DNA of 64,000 bases from the NCBI GenBank assembly GCA_040386935.1, contig JAZKEQ010000014.1, positions 11,922 through 75,921 of the forward strand, written 5' to 3'. Origin of the DNA: JABMMZ01 sp040386935. Lineage in GTDB: Bacteria; Bacteroidota; Bacteroidia; NS11-12g; UBA955. The notes under the pieces are model-generated. The model had not been told where the DNA came from and searched no databases. It worked only from the letters and a program-made list of their open reading frames with translations. A program made the translations under genes and the position numbers. Every line of letters begins with the position of its first letter. Position 1 is the stretch's first letter. Positions 8,581-16,337 of the stretch are shown here, in pieces.

Positions 8581-10236
8581 CTATTTTCTGTCTTGCAACC
8601 AGGCTTCGAACTCAGGCAAGCTTTTAGCATTTAGGCAGTGTTCAGGTGTCAAGTACCCTTTGCGGGCAACATTCACGCCATACTGCATATCATGATAACC
8701 TTCTCTTTGGTGGGCATCCGGATTGATACTTACGAGGACTCCTTTATTGACTGCATAATCTATCCAGCGCCAATCTACATCGAGGCGATAAGGATGGGCG
8801 TTCAACTCTATAGCCACGCCATTGGCTGCACAACAATCAATGATGTATTCGTGGTGAATGGGATAACCTTCACGCATCAGCAGCAATCTTCCTGTAGGAT
8901 GTCCTAAAATGGTGGTATAGGGATTTTCAATGGCACCTCTCAAGCGCAAATGTGCCTTCTCCATATCCATATTCAGATTGCTGTGTACACTGGCCACTAC
9001 AACATCAAAGAGTCGGAGTATATCAGTCGTATAATCAAGACTACCATCTCCCAAAATATCACTTTCAATGCCCTTAAGAATTTTAAAAGGGCCCATCTTC
9101 GCATTCAGGGCATCCATTTCTTTCATTTGTTCAAGCACGCGTTCAGGCTTTAAACCATTGGCATATCCCGCAGTTTGTGAGTGGTCGCAAATAGCGAGAT
9201 ATTCAAACCCTATACTTTTAGCGTAATCCGCCATTTCTTTCAGCGTATGTAAACCATCGCTGTAAGTGGTATGATTGTGTAAAATACCTTTCAAATCTTT
9301 ATACTGAATCAGCTTATCCTGCAGATCTATTTTTGACAACTCCTGAAGCCCTTCGCGCAATTCAGGTAAAATATAAGGCAGATTCAAAGATTGGTACAAC
9401 TGCTCTTCGGTGCCGAATGATTCCGTTACATTATTGAACCCTATCAATTGCAGATGCTCAGGAGTTGCAGTGTATTTCATCAGATCATTGCCCCAATTTG
9501 CATCAGTGGTTAAATGGAAATAAATATTCAATACCCCTGCATACATACAGTGATACAAATTGTCAGAGGCATCTACTAATTCTACTTCAAACCCCTCTAG
9601 TTCTAAAAGTGTTTGATCAAGATTATCAGCTACTAACAACACATCGAGTTGATAAACAATATCATTTAAACGCCTGTAATCACCTGCAATTTCAAACTCT
9701 TTAACAGCTGAATCATTTGCCAATATACCACTGATTACTTTTACCAAAGCTTGTAATTTAGCCCAGTGGAATTTTCCTTCATTACTGAATTTGAACTCAA
9801 TGTCTTTGAGTATCTGCGCCTGTGTTTTAAGGCCAAAACCCTTTACTTCAACCAATCGGTTTTCGCGACAAGCATCCAGCAACTCAGGTATCCCTGCAAT
9901 TCCAACTTCTTTCCATAACACCTCTACTTTTTTGGGCCCCAGTCCTTTAACTCCCAAAATATCAATAACCCCCTTAGGTGTTGATTTTATTAAATCATTC
10001 AGTTCTTCAAATGAACCGGTTTGGACAATTTCATATACTTTATTCGCAAGCCCTTTTGCCAATTGCGGCACAGCAGCCAATTGTTCTTCGGACATATCAG
10101 CAAGAGGTTCACCAATTTTTTTAATATTGTAAGCAGCTGCACCCAAAGATTTTACTTTAAATGGATTACCATTGTGCAATTCGTACAGCTTGGCGTATTG
10201 AGAAATAATATCAGAAATATCGTGATTGTCGAGCAT
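8581..10236 (-). CDS. PolX-family protein: degenerate polymerase domain plus PHP domain
   Basis: 551 aa from the ATG at 10236. An upstream TTG would add an artefactual hydrophobic leader. An 8-kDa-like helical domain comes first, with helix-hairpin-helix motifs near 94-104 and 129-139. The nucleotidyltransferase region follows, then a PHP domain (316-551). The polymerase site looks eroded: the GS motif reads GDYRR (185-189), the first Asp of the catalytic DxD pair is Gln196 (only D198 remains), and the third acidic position is Asn237. The PHP metal ligands are intact: HNHTTYSDG, ICDHS, GIESDI, ASVHS, LGHPTGR and NPDAH. Predicted role: a metal-dependent nuclease or phosphoesterase in DNA repair without polymerase activity (inference). 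Confidence 0.9.
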   Translation of the reverse strand: MLDNHDISDIISQYAKLYELHNGNPFKVKSLGAAAYNIKKIGEPLADMSEEQLAAVPQLAKGLANKVYEIVQTGSFEELNDLIKSTPKGVIDILGVKGLGPKKVEVLWKEVGIAGIPELLDACRENRLVEVKGFGLKTQAQILKDIEFKFSNEGKFHWAKLQALVKVISGILANDSAVKEFEIAGDYRRLNDIVYQLDVLLVADNLDQTLLELEGFEVELVDASDNLYHCMYAGVLNIYFHLTTDANWGNDLMKYTATPEHLQLIGFNNVTESFGTEEQLYQSLNLPYILPELREGLQELSKIDLQDKLIQYKDLKGILHNHTTYSDGLHTLKEMADYAKSIGFEYLAICDHSQTAGYANGLKPERVLEQMKEMDALNAKMGPFKILKGIESDILGDGSLDYTTDILRLFDVVVASVHSNLNMDMEKAHLRLRGAIENPYTTILGHPTGRLLLMREGYPIHHEYIIDCCAANGVAIELNAHPYRLDVDWRWIDYAVNKGVLVSINPDAHQREGYHDMQYGVNVARKGYLTPEHCLNAKSLPEFEAWLQDRK

Positions 10237-10462
10237 AAACACTACAAACATAAGTCTAAAAAAAGAAAATATGAATTGTATATAATTTGAAAAAACTGCT
10301 GAAAAAATGAAAGTCAAATAATATATTTGCATCAAACTAACGTTCTCAAATAGCCAACACAAACACCACCGGCAGTTATATATAAACGATTAAAGCCAAC
10401 ACTCCCGGATACTTTTATTACAACCTTATTTATTTTTAAACCCGTTTTGGTATTGAGTCCGT

Positions 10463-11587
10463 ATGCCTGTTTTAGAAAAAAAATTACGCATGCACCAAGA
10501 CCTACCTTATCAAATTGCCCTAACCATGATTAACGGAGTTGGCGATTTATTGGCCCGCAACCTCATCAGTTATTGTGGAGGGGCCAAAGCTGTATTTACA
10601 GAAAAAAAACGCATACTTGTTAAAATTCCAAGTGTTGGAGAATTCACTGCTGCACAAATTGCCGCATTTGATGATTTTGACCTTGTAGATAAAGAAATAA
10701 AATTAATAGAAAAGCATGGAATCACGCCTTTGTTTTACTTAGATGAGGCCTATCCATTTCGTTTAAAAAACCACGAAGACAGTCCGATACTATTATATTA
10801 CAAGGGCAATACAGATTTAAATCAATCGAAAATAATTTCAATTGTTGGCACAAGAAAGGCCACACCTTATGGCCGTTTATTCACTGAGCAACTTTGCGAA
10901 GCATTAAGTCCTTATAATGTTTTAGTTGTAAGTGGACTGGCTTCCGGCACTGACACCAATGCCCACAAATACAGTTTAAAGAATGGCATGCCGACAGTTG
11001 GTGTATTGGGGCATGGCTTTCAATTTATATTTCCATCTGACAACAGAAAATTGTCCAATGAGATGATACAACACGGTGGTTTATTGACTGAATATCGCTT
11101 TTCAACTCCCGGGGTTAAAGAAAATTTTCCTCAACGCAACCGCATTGTAGCCGGCATGTGCGATGCTCTGATTGTTGTTGAAAGCGGGGCTAAGGGTGGC
11201 AGTTTAATTACTGCAGAAATTGCCAATGGCTACAATAAAGATGTTTATGCTTTGCCGGGTAAATACACTGACATGTGGAGCAGCGGATGTAATACCCTGA
11301 TACAACAAAACAAGGCTGCTATCATTGATACGATAGATGAATTGATTAAATCACTCGGCTACCTCGACCAACCCAAACAAAAAAGGAGTGAGCAATTGCC
11401 GTTGTTGCAAAACCTGAGTGACCCTGAACAAAAAGTGGTAACTTATTTAAGCAATGGAGAAAAGGGAATTGATGATCTGCATTTTGGTACACAAATCAAT
11501 GTAAGTCATTTGGCACTTATACTTTTGGACCTTGAATTAAAAGGACTGATCAATAGTTTACCGGGAAAAAAGTATGTTCTGAATTAA
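10463..11587 (+). CDS. dprA: DNA processing protein DprA
   Basis: 374 aa. DprA binds incoming single-stranded DNA and loads RecA during transformation. Visible are an N-terminal helical SAM-like region, the Rossmann core with SIVGTRKATPYG, VSGLASGTDTNAHKYSL, the GVLGHGFQFIFPSDN loop, FPQRNRIVAGMCDALIVVE and GGSLITAEIA, and a C-terminal winged-helix domain (about 310-374). The ATG at 10463 is used. An internal ATG at 10490 (MHQDLPYQIALTMI) would match many homologues equally well. It converges on the AsmA-like gene with 2 bases between stops. The 226 bases upstream hold no gene, only a TATATTTG at 10322-10329 as a possible distant -7 element. Confidence 0.96.
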   Translation: MPVLEKKLRMHQDLPYQIALTMINGVGDLLARNLISYCGGAKAVFTEKKRILVKIPSVGEFTAAQIAAFDDFDLVDKEIKLIEKHGITPLFYLDEAYPFRLKNHEDSPILLYYKGNTDLNQSKIISIVGTRKATPYGRLFTEQLCEALSPYNVLVVSGLASGTDTNAHKYSLKNGMPTVGVLGHGFQFIFPSDNRKLSNEMIQHGGLLTEYRFSTPGVKENFPQRNRIVAGMCDALIVVESGAKGGSLITAEIANGYNKDVYALPGKYTDMWSSGCNTLIQQNKAAIIDTIDELIKSLGYLDQPKQKRSEQLPLLQNLSDPEQKVVTYLSNGEKGIDDLHFGTQINVSHLALILLDLELKGLINSLPGKKYVLN

Positions 11588-11589
11588 TC

Positions 11590-14316
11590 CTAGTCTTCTT
11601 TCTTTTTCAAGAGACCGTCAATTCCACCTTTAAGTTTTTCCTTGGCTTTTTTCTCTGCTTCAGCCTTTGCTTTCTCAGCTTCAGCACGCGCTTGTTCTTC
11701 TGCTTTGCGTTTCTCTTCAGCCAATCTTTGTTCCTGTGCCTGCTTTTCTGCATTCAGCTTATCAATGGCATTCTGTTTAATGCGATTCAGTGAGTCCATG
11801 GCTTTTTGCTTGGCTTCTTCAGCCCTTCTTTTGCCATCATCAACCAAGGCTTGCTTCTTTGCATCAATTTGATCTTTTACCTGATCTTTCAGATTGTCTA
11901 TCAAATGCTTTTTAGCATCGTGCAGACTAACTTTTACATCCGGTTTATTGAAAAATCCGCCAATGACAACATCCACATCAATGAGATCGCTTACTGCCAG
12001 GTTAAGGCCTTTTTGCTTGGCCTGAGCGGTTAGATTATCCAAGGCAGTGTTTGCAGGCCCAAAATCAGAACGAGGTATTGATAATTTGGCTACATATTGC
12101 AAACTTTGATCTAGCGCTGTAAATCCTGATATCTTGGCTTTAGCACCTTGCCACAATGGGAGTATCAATGAATCAAGACCCACTTTACCATTGACAATAT
12201 TGAGTTTAAAATTCAGATTTTTAAGTGACAGATTTTTAAACTTGTCAATCTTTAATTTTTCTGCCAAGGCAGTGAGTATCGGCATATTTTTAAGTGCTGC
12301 TTCTGCAATACCCATTTGTAAAGTACCGGTAACAGTTGGATAGGCAACACTTAAATCATTGTTGAAATTATTGGCCAGTTTGATATCGGCATTGAATAAC
12401 CCTTCAGTATACTTTGCAATAGGCATAAATTTCTGTATACTTTCAAAATAATTAAACGACTGAATGATATCCAGAGACTTAATATTAAAGTCGATATTAC
12501 TGAAAGGGAATTTAGGGTTGGATGCATCGTACTCACCATTCAAAGCCATGCTACCACCTAATAGGTTAACCCCTACTTTTTGGAACAACATTTTTTGATC
12601 CTTCAGTAGAATAGTACCCGCTAAATCTGTTAATTTCAAATTATCATATATCAGGGTTTTGATACCTGAGCTTAAACTAAAATCAATATTGGCAGGCACT
12701 TCAAATGCTTGTAAAGGAATACTATCAGATGCAACCGGTTCTTTCTTCACAGGCTCTTCAGTTAAAAATTCATTGGCATTGAAATAAGTTGAATTAAATA
12801 CAAATTGTCCTTTTAATAATTCATCTTTCATCAGATACCCGAAAAGATTATTGATACTGCCATTGGCATTAAAATCACTCATCCCAACATTACCTGCCAA
12901 AGATTTCAATTCAACAGTTTGAGGATTAAAGGCTATTTCAGAATTTAAGGTTGTACCTTGTTTCAGATTTTCAGGGTCTTTGTAATGAAAGTTTTGAGCA
13001 ACAATAGTACCCAGTGCATTAATTTTATCAATATTTCCACTGCTCATACCACTCACGGTTCCTTTAAAACTCACATCGCTTTTTATCAAGCCGCTTATTT
13101 CAGTAGCGGCATCCAGAGGAATGAAACTTCTGAATTCTGATAGATTAACATTGCCTTTTAAGGCACCATCTAGATAAGGATCTGTCATTGGATTTTTAAC
13201 TAATAAACGGGCAGAGACAGGCTCTCCTGCAATGGTTGCATCAAATCTACTGAGGTCGATAACCGTATTATTCATGATACCGGATGGATTATCAACCGCT
13301 AGGTTAACATACACTTTATTCAATGATTTAGGCAAATCGGGATATTGAAAAAAGCCATTGTCGACATTTAGTTTCAACCCAAAACCGGGCATTAATTCAT
13401 CGGTCATTTTACCTTTCATGTAACCGCTAAAATCTAGTTTACCACTGGCTTTTGCCTTGTCAAAACTTTTGGCATACATACCGGGTACCAAGGACAAGAT
13501 ATTTTTAAAATCCGTTTTTTTAGTTCTGAATTTCAGATCAAAATCCATATCGGCATCATTCATATCAACAAAACCTTCTCCACCTATATTGAGTTGATTG
13601 AGCAGAATATCATTGTCGCTAAATGTGAATTTCATGTTCTTCATATCCATGTCGAGATTGGCTTTAATATCTGCAGCCACTTTATAAATATAGTTAATAC
13701 CGCCATATCCTAGGGTGAATTCTTTGGCAGAAGTAACAGTTTTCAACAAGAAATTATCAGCTGTAAAATCACCGGTCAGCGTATGATCAAAATGTTTAAG
13801 TGAAGTGTTAAAAGGCAGGCTGTTATCAGTATATAAAAGGTTGCCGTCAGTAATGGTCAGTTCATCAAGGGCCAGATTAAACTTCGAAGCACTGGTATCT
13901 TCGGTAGCAGTACTATCTGCTTTTGCTATGTCCCAGTTGGCTTTCCCATTCTCGAGTACGAGTAAATTAATCAGGGGTTTCTCAAGACTAATGGTATTAA
14001 TTTCTATTTTGTCTCCTTTAATAACACTCATTAAATTAAGTGTTGCTTTAAATTCGGGCAAATACACCAAAGTATCGCCACTGAAAGTATCCTTGCCTGT
14101 AATCGACAGATGATCAATTCCGATACTCAATTGTGGAAAATTTCGAATCAGGCTGATGCTGATATCATCGTTAAAATTGAGAGTCGCATTGAGATTTTTA
14201 TTCGCTTCTTCTTTTATAAGTGCTACTATTTTGCCTTTAAACAAAAATGGTGCAACAATTAATAACAACAGGATGACCAAAAGAGAGATACCGGTAATTT
14301 TCAGAAATTTTTTCAT
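11590..14316 (-). CDS. AsmA-like protein with charged coiled-coil tail
   Basis: 908 aa. A single transmembrane helix (about residues 7-27) is followed by a long beta-rich periplasmic body of AsmA type: NFPQLSIGIDHLSITG, repeated LNISLEKPLI-type strands, and the C-terminal AsmA-like region near 650-790. AsmA-family proteins are bridge-like envelope proteins linked to phospholipid transport and outer-membrane homeostasis. The last ~110 residues are a TolA-like Lys/Glu/Ala coiled coil ending KKKED, which is unusual for a plain AsmA. CAAATTTA at 14332-14339 (TAAATTTG on the minus strand) is a likely -7 element 16 bases before the ATG. Confidence 0.9.
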   Translation of the reverse strand: MKKFLKITGISLLVILLLLIVAPFLFKGKIVALIKEEANKNLNATLNFNDDISISLIRNFPQLSIGIDHLSITGKDTFSGDTLVYLPEFKATLNLMSVIKGDKIEINTISLEKPLINLLVLENGKANWDIAKADSTATEDTSASKFNLALDELTITDGNLLYTDNSLPFNTSLKHFDHTLTGDFTADNFLLKTVTSAKEFTLGYGGINYIYKVAADIKANLDMDMKNMKFTFSDNDILLNQLNIGGEGFVDMNDADMDFDLKFRTKKTDFKNILSLVPGMYAKSFDKAKASGKLDFSGYMKGKMTDELMPGFGLKLNVDNGFFQYPDLPKSLNKVYVNLAVDNPSGIMNNTVIDLSRFDATIAGEPVSARLLVKNPMTDPYLDGALKGNVNLSEFRSFIPLDAATEISGLIKSDVSFKGTVSGMSSGNIDKINALGTIVAQNFHYKDPENLKQGTTLNSEIAFNPQTVELKSLAGNVGMSDFNANGSINNLFGYLMKDELLKGQFVFNSTYFNANEFLTEEPVKKEPVASDSIPLQAFEVPANIDFSLSSGIKTLIYDNLKLTDLAGTILLKDQKMLFQKVGVNLLGGSMALNGEYDASNPKFPFSNIDFNIKSLDIIQSFNYFESIQKFMPIAKYTEGLFNADIKLANNFNNDLSVAYPTVTGTLQMGIAEAALKNMPILTALAEKLKIDKFKNLSLKNLNFKLNIVNGKVGLDSLILPLWQGAKAKISGFTALDQSLQYVAKLSIPRSDFGPANTALDNLTAQAKQKGLNLAVSDLIDVDVVIGGFFNKPDVKVSLHDAKKHLIDNLKDQVKDQIDAKKQALVDDGKRRAEEAKQKAMDSLNRIKQNAIDKLNAEKQAQEQRLAEEKRKAEEQARAEAEKAKAEAEKKAKEKLKGGIDGLLKKKED

Positions 14317-14530
14317 ACGTAGGAGTTATTGCAAATTTAGTGCAAAAAGATTGTGAGTGTTTATTTTTAGATTAAAAGGGCATGTTTATATATAAACTTC
14401 ACAGTTCTGTATATTTATCTATGTGTTTAATCTTTCTCAATTTGACAAATATCTGTAAAGATTTTAAAATCACTTGAAAGGCTTATGTTTCTGAAATAAT
14501 TTAGTGAATTAATTCAGCCTTTTTTTTATT

Positions 14531-14538
14531 TACCTTTG
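14531..14538 (+). promoter_or_regulatory. panB -7 element touching the start codon
   Basis: TACCTTTG matches TAnnTTTG and ends only 4 bases before the panB ATG at 14543. No clear TTTG lies at the expected distance upstream. If used, transcription would begin about at the start codon (leaderless mRNA). Confidence 0.4.
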
Positions 14539-14542
14539 ACCC

Positions 14543-15364
14543 ATGTCAGTAACGCCTGTTAAACCTGTAAAAAGAGTAACCGTTCACACCCTTGAAGAGA
14601 TGAAACAAAGAGGTGAAAGCATCAGCATGCTTACCGCTTACGATTTCTCATTGGCCCGTATAGTGGATGATGCCAACATTGATGTTATACTTGTAGGAGA
14701 CAGCGCCAGCAATGTAATGGCAGGACATGAAACCACCCTCCCCATCACATTGGACCAGATGATTTACCATGCATCTTCAGTGATCAGAGCAGTAAAAAGA
14801 GCACTAGTAGTAGTAGATTTGCCATTCGGATCTTATCAGGGCAATAGTAAAGAAGCGTTGAACAGCAGTATTCGTATCATGAAAGAAAGTGGTGCACATG
14901 CCATAAAACTTGAAGGTGGCGAAGAGGTAACAGAATCTGTAAAACGGATTATCAGCGCAGGTGTTCCGGTAATGGGGCATTTGGGCTTAACACCTCAAAG
15001 CATTTATAAATTTGGCACTTATGCAGTTAGAGCCGTTGAAAAGGATGAGGCTGATCAGTTATTAAAAGACGCTAAACTATTGGAAGATGCGGGCTGTTTC
15101 GCATTGGTATTAGAAAAAATACCGGCTGAACTTGCAACACAGGTCGCCAAAATATTAAAGATTCCTGTAATTGGTATTGGTGCAGGTGGAGGCGTAGATG
15201 GTCAGGTATTGGTACTACACGACATGCTTGGCATCAATAAAGACTTTAGTCCTCGCTTTATGCGTAGGTACCTCAATCTGTATGAACAAATTAAAACAGG
15301 GGTAGAACAATACATTACAGATGTAAAGAAAAAAGACTTTCCAAACGAAAGCGAGCAGTACTAA
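14543..15364 (+). CDS. panB: 3-methyl-2-oxobutanoate hydroxymethyltransferase
   Basis: PanB adds a hydroxymethyl group from methylene-tetrahydrofolate to 2-oxoisovalerate to give ketopantoate, the first step of pantothenate and CoA synthesis. The 273-aa TIM-barrel protein has the expected blocks: ISMLTAYDFSLARIVDDA, VGDSASNVMAGHETTLPITL with the metal-binding Asp, VVVDLPFGSYQ, IKLEGGEE, MGHLGLTPQSIYKFG, the catalytic-Glu block LVLEKIP, and VIGIGAGGGVDGQVLVLHD. Length is standard. It is divergent from the AsmA-like gene and followed by a strong shared terminator. Confidence 0.97.
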   Translation: MSVTPVKPVKRVTVHTLEEMKQRGESISMLTAYDFSLARIVDDANIDVILVGDSASNVMAGHETTLPITLDQMIYHASSVIRAVKRALVVVDLPFGSYQGNSKEALNSSIRIMKESGAHAIKLEGGEEVTESVKRIISAGVPVMGHLGLTPQSIYKFGTYAVRAVEKDEADQLLKDAKLLEDAGCFALVLEKIPAELATQVAKILKIPVIGIGAGGGVDGQVLVLHDMLGINKDFSPRFMRRYLNLYEQIKTGVEQYITDVKKKDFPNESEQY

Positions 15365-15396
15365 CTATTTTTTTATTCTTATTACACCTTCAATAA

Positions 15397-15425
15397 AAAA
15401 GCATCCGTGAGAGACAGATGCTTTT
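15397..15425. terminator. Bidirectional terminator between panB and the membrane-protein pair
   Basis: AAAAGCATC (15397-15405) and GATGCTTTT (15417-15425) form a perfect 9-bp stem with an 11-base loop. A and T runs on both sides serve both strands. It lies between two convergent genes. Confidence 0.75.
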
Positions 15426-15446
15426 GAAAGTTATTGTTATAGAAAC

Positions 15447-15845
15447 TTATTGAACCCCTAATTGTCGATTGGCTATTTCGGTTCTCATTCTGTGTTCACT
15501 TGATTTCCGTTTACCCCTAAAGAATAAATACAAATTGAGGAATAAACTGATGCCCAGATAAATTGAAAACCCACCTATTTTATAACTCAGTCTTTCTATC
15601 AGTTCTCTGTTAGTCAAAATCCCATCGCTGATGTGGAGAATCAGCAAGGCAAAACCAACATTCAACAAATAAAATCCAACTTCAAACAAACGGTTGGTAC
15701 ATAAGGCAATCTCTTCGCGCCCGTTAAATATATCTATCATAAAGACTTTGCTATTTTTGAAGAGAGAACGGGCTACATAAAATGTGAGCAACAAGGCAAC
15801 TGGCAAATAAATACTGTAGGCTGTAACGATTAATGAATTGTTCAT
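15447..15845 (-). CDS. Membrane protein of unknown function, paralogue B
   Basis: 132 aa from ATG 15845, which overlaps the stop of the upstream paralogue as ATGA; this fixes the start. Three hydrophobic segments are visible at about 6-27, 54-73 and 88-108, and the tail is basic. A conserved block between the first two (DIFNGREEIALCTNRLFEVGFYLLNVGFALLIL) matches the paralogue in layout. It resembles an uncharacterised inner-membrane family of Bacteroidota. Translational coupling suggests the two paralogues form a complex (inference). Confidence 0.82.
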   Translation of the reverse strand: MNNSLIVTAYSIYLPVALLLTFYVARSLFKNSKVFMIDIFNGREEIALCTNRLFEVGFYLLNVGFALLILHISDGILTNRELIERLSYKIGGFSIYLGISLFLNLYLFFRGKRKSSEHRMRTEIANRQLGVQ

Positions 15846-16219
15846 AATACTTGTAATTTTAAAGGTGAAACATGATTGTTTATTTTTTTTCTTATCAGAT
15901 AAGTGATGAGCATATTGAAATAGTGCATAACGCCTAATAAAAGCATTAAGCAACCGAGGCAAAAAGAGCAGGAAGTTATAACACCAAGCGCTGATTGAAT
16001 ACCAGGCCAAAAACTAAGTGTAACAGCGGTATAGCCCAGGTTGAGCAGCAAATATCCCATTAAAAGATAGCGATTGATGGTATGTGCCAGCTGTGTATTC
16101 CCCTGCATCAATTCCACCAGATAATGTGCTCCGTTAATGTAACAACTTACACCTACTTTAATTGTTATTGCAAAGGCTAATGGCAGGTAAATACTATAGG
16201 CTGTGATATTGTAATTCAT
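15842..16219 (-). CDS. Membrane protein of unknown function, paralogue A
   Basis: 125 aa from ATG 16219 (MNYNITAYSIYLPLAF), chosen because it aligns with the start of paralogue B (both share TAYSIYLP). The family layout is three hydrophobic segments at about 6-28, 49-70 and 78-108. The linker block VELMQGNTQLAHTINRYLLMGYLLLNLGY corresponds to DIFNGREEIALCTNRLFEVGFYLLNVGF in B. The tail is short and basic. A promoter-like TACCTTTG (minus strand) lies 18 bases upstream. Function unknown. Confidence 0.8.
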   Translation of the reverse strand: MNYNITAYSIYLPLAFAITIKVGVSCYINGAHYLVELMQGNTQLAHTINRYLLMGYLLLNLGYTAVTLSFWPGIQSALGVITSCSFCLGCLMLLLGVMHYFNMLITYLIRKKINNHVSPLKLQVL

Positions 16220-16237
16220 AATCGATGAACTCCACAA

Positions 16238-16266
16238 CAAAGGTATTACATTTTTCGTATTTTCAA
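16238..16266 (-). promoter_or_regulatory. Promoter of the paralogous membrane-protein pair
   Basis: CAAAGGTA at 16238-16245 reads TACCTTTG on the minus strand. CAA at 16264-16266 gives TTG 18 bases upstream. Fit to the Bacteroidota consensus is good, with a one-base-short spacer. Confidence 0.5.
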
Positions 16267-16337
16267 TATTTTCTGAAAATACAATTTAAATAAACAACCC
16301 AACAACCTGTTTATAAGCTAATTAAATTTTAGACCAT

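Noticed and set aside
10237..10362. Hydrophobic N-terminal extension of the PolX homologue
   Set aside because: It depends on a TTG start and adds membrane-like residues not found in this cytoplasmic family; the ATG at 10236 gives the family start.
11642..11872. Ala/Ser-rich plus-strand frame
   Set aside because: Mirror image of the Lys/Glu/Ala coiled-coil tail of the AsmA-like gene on the other strand.
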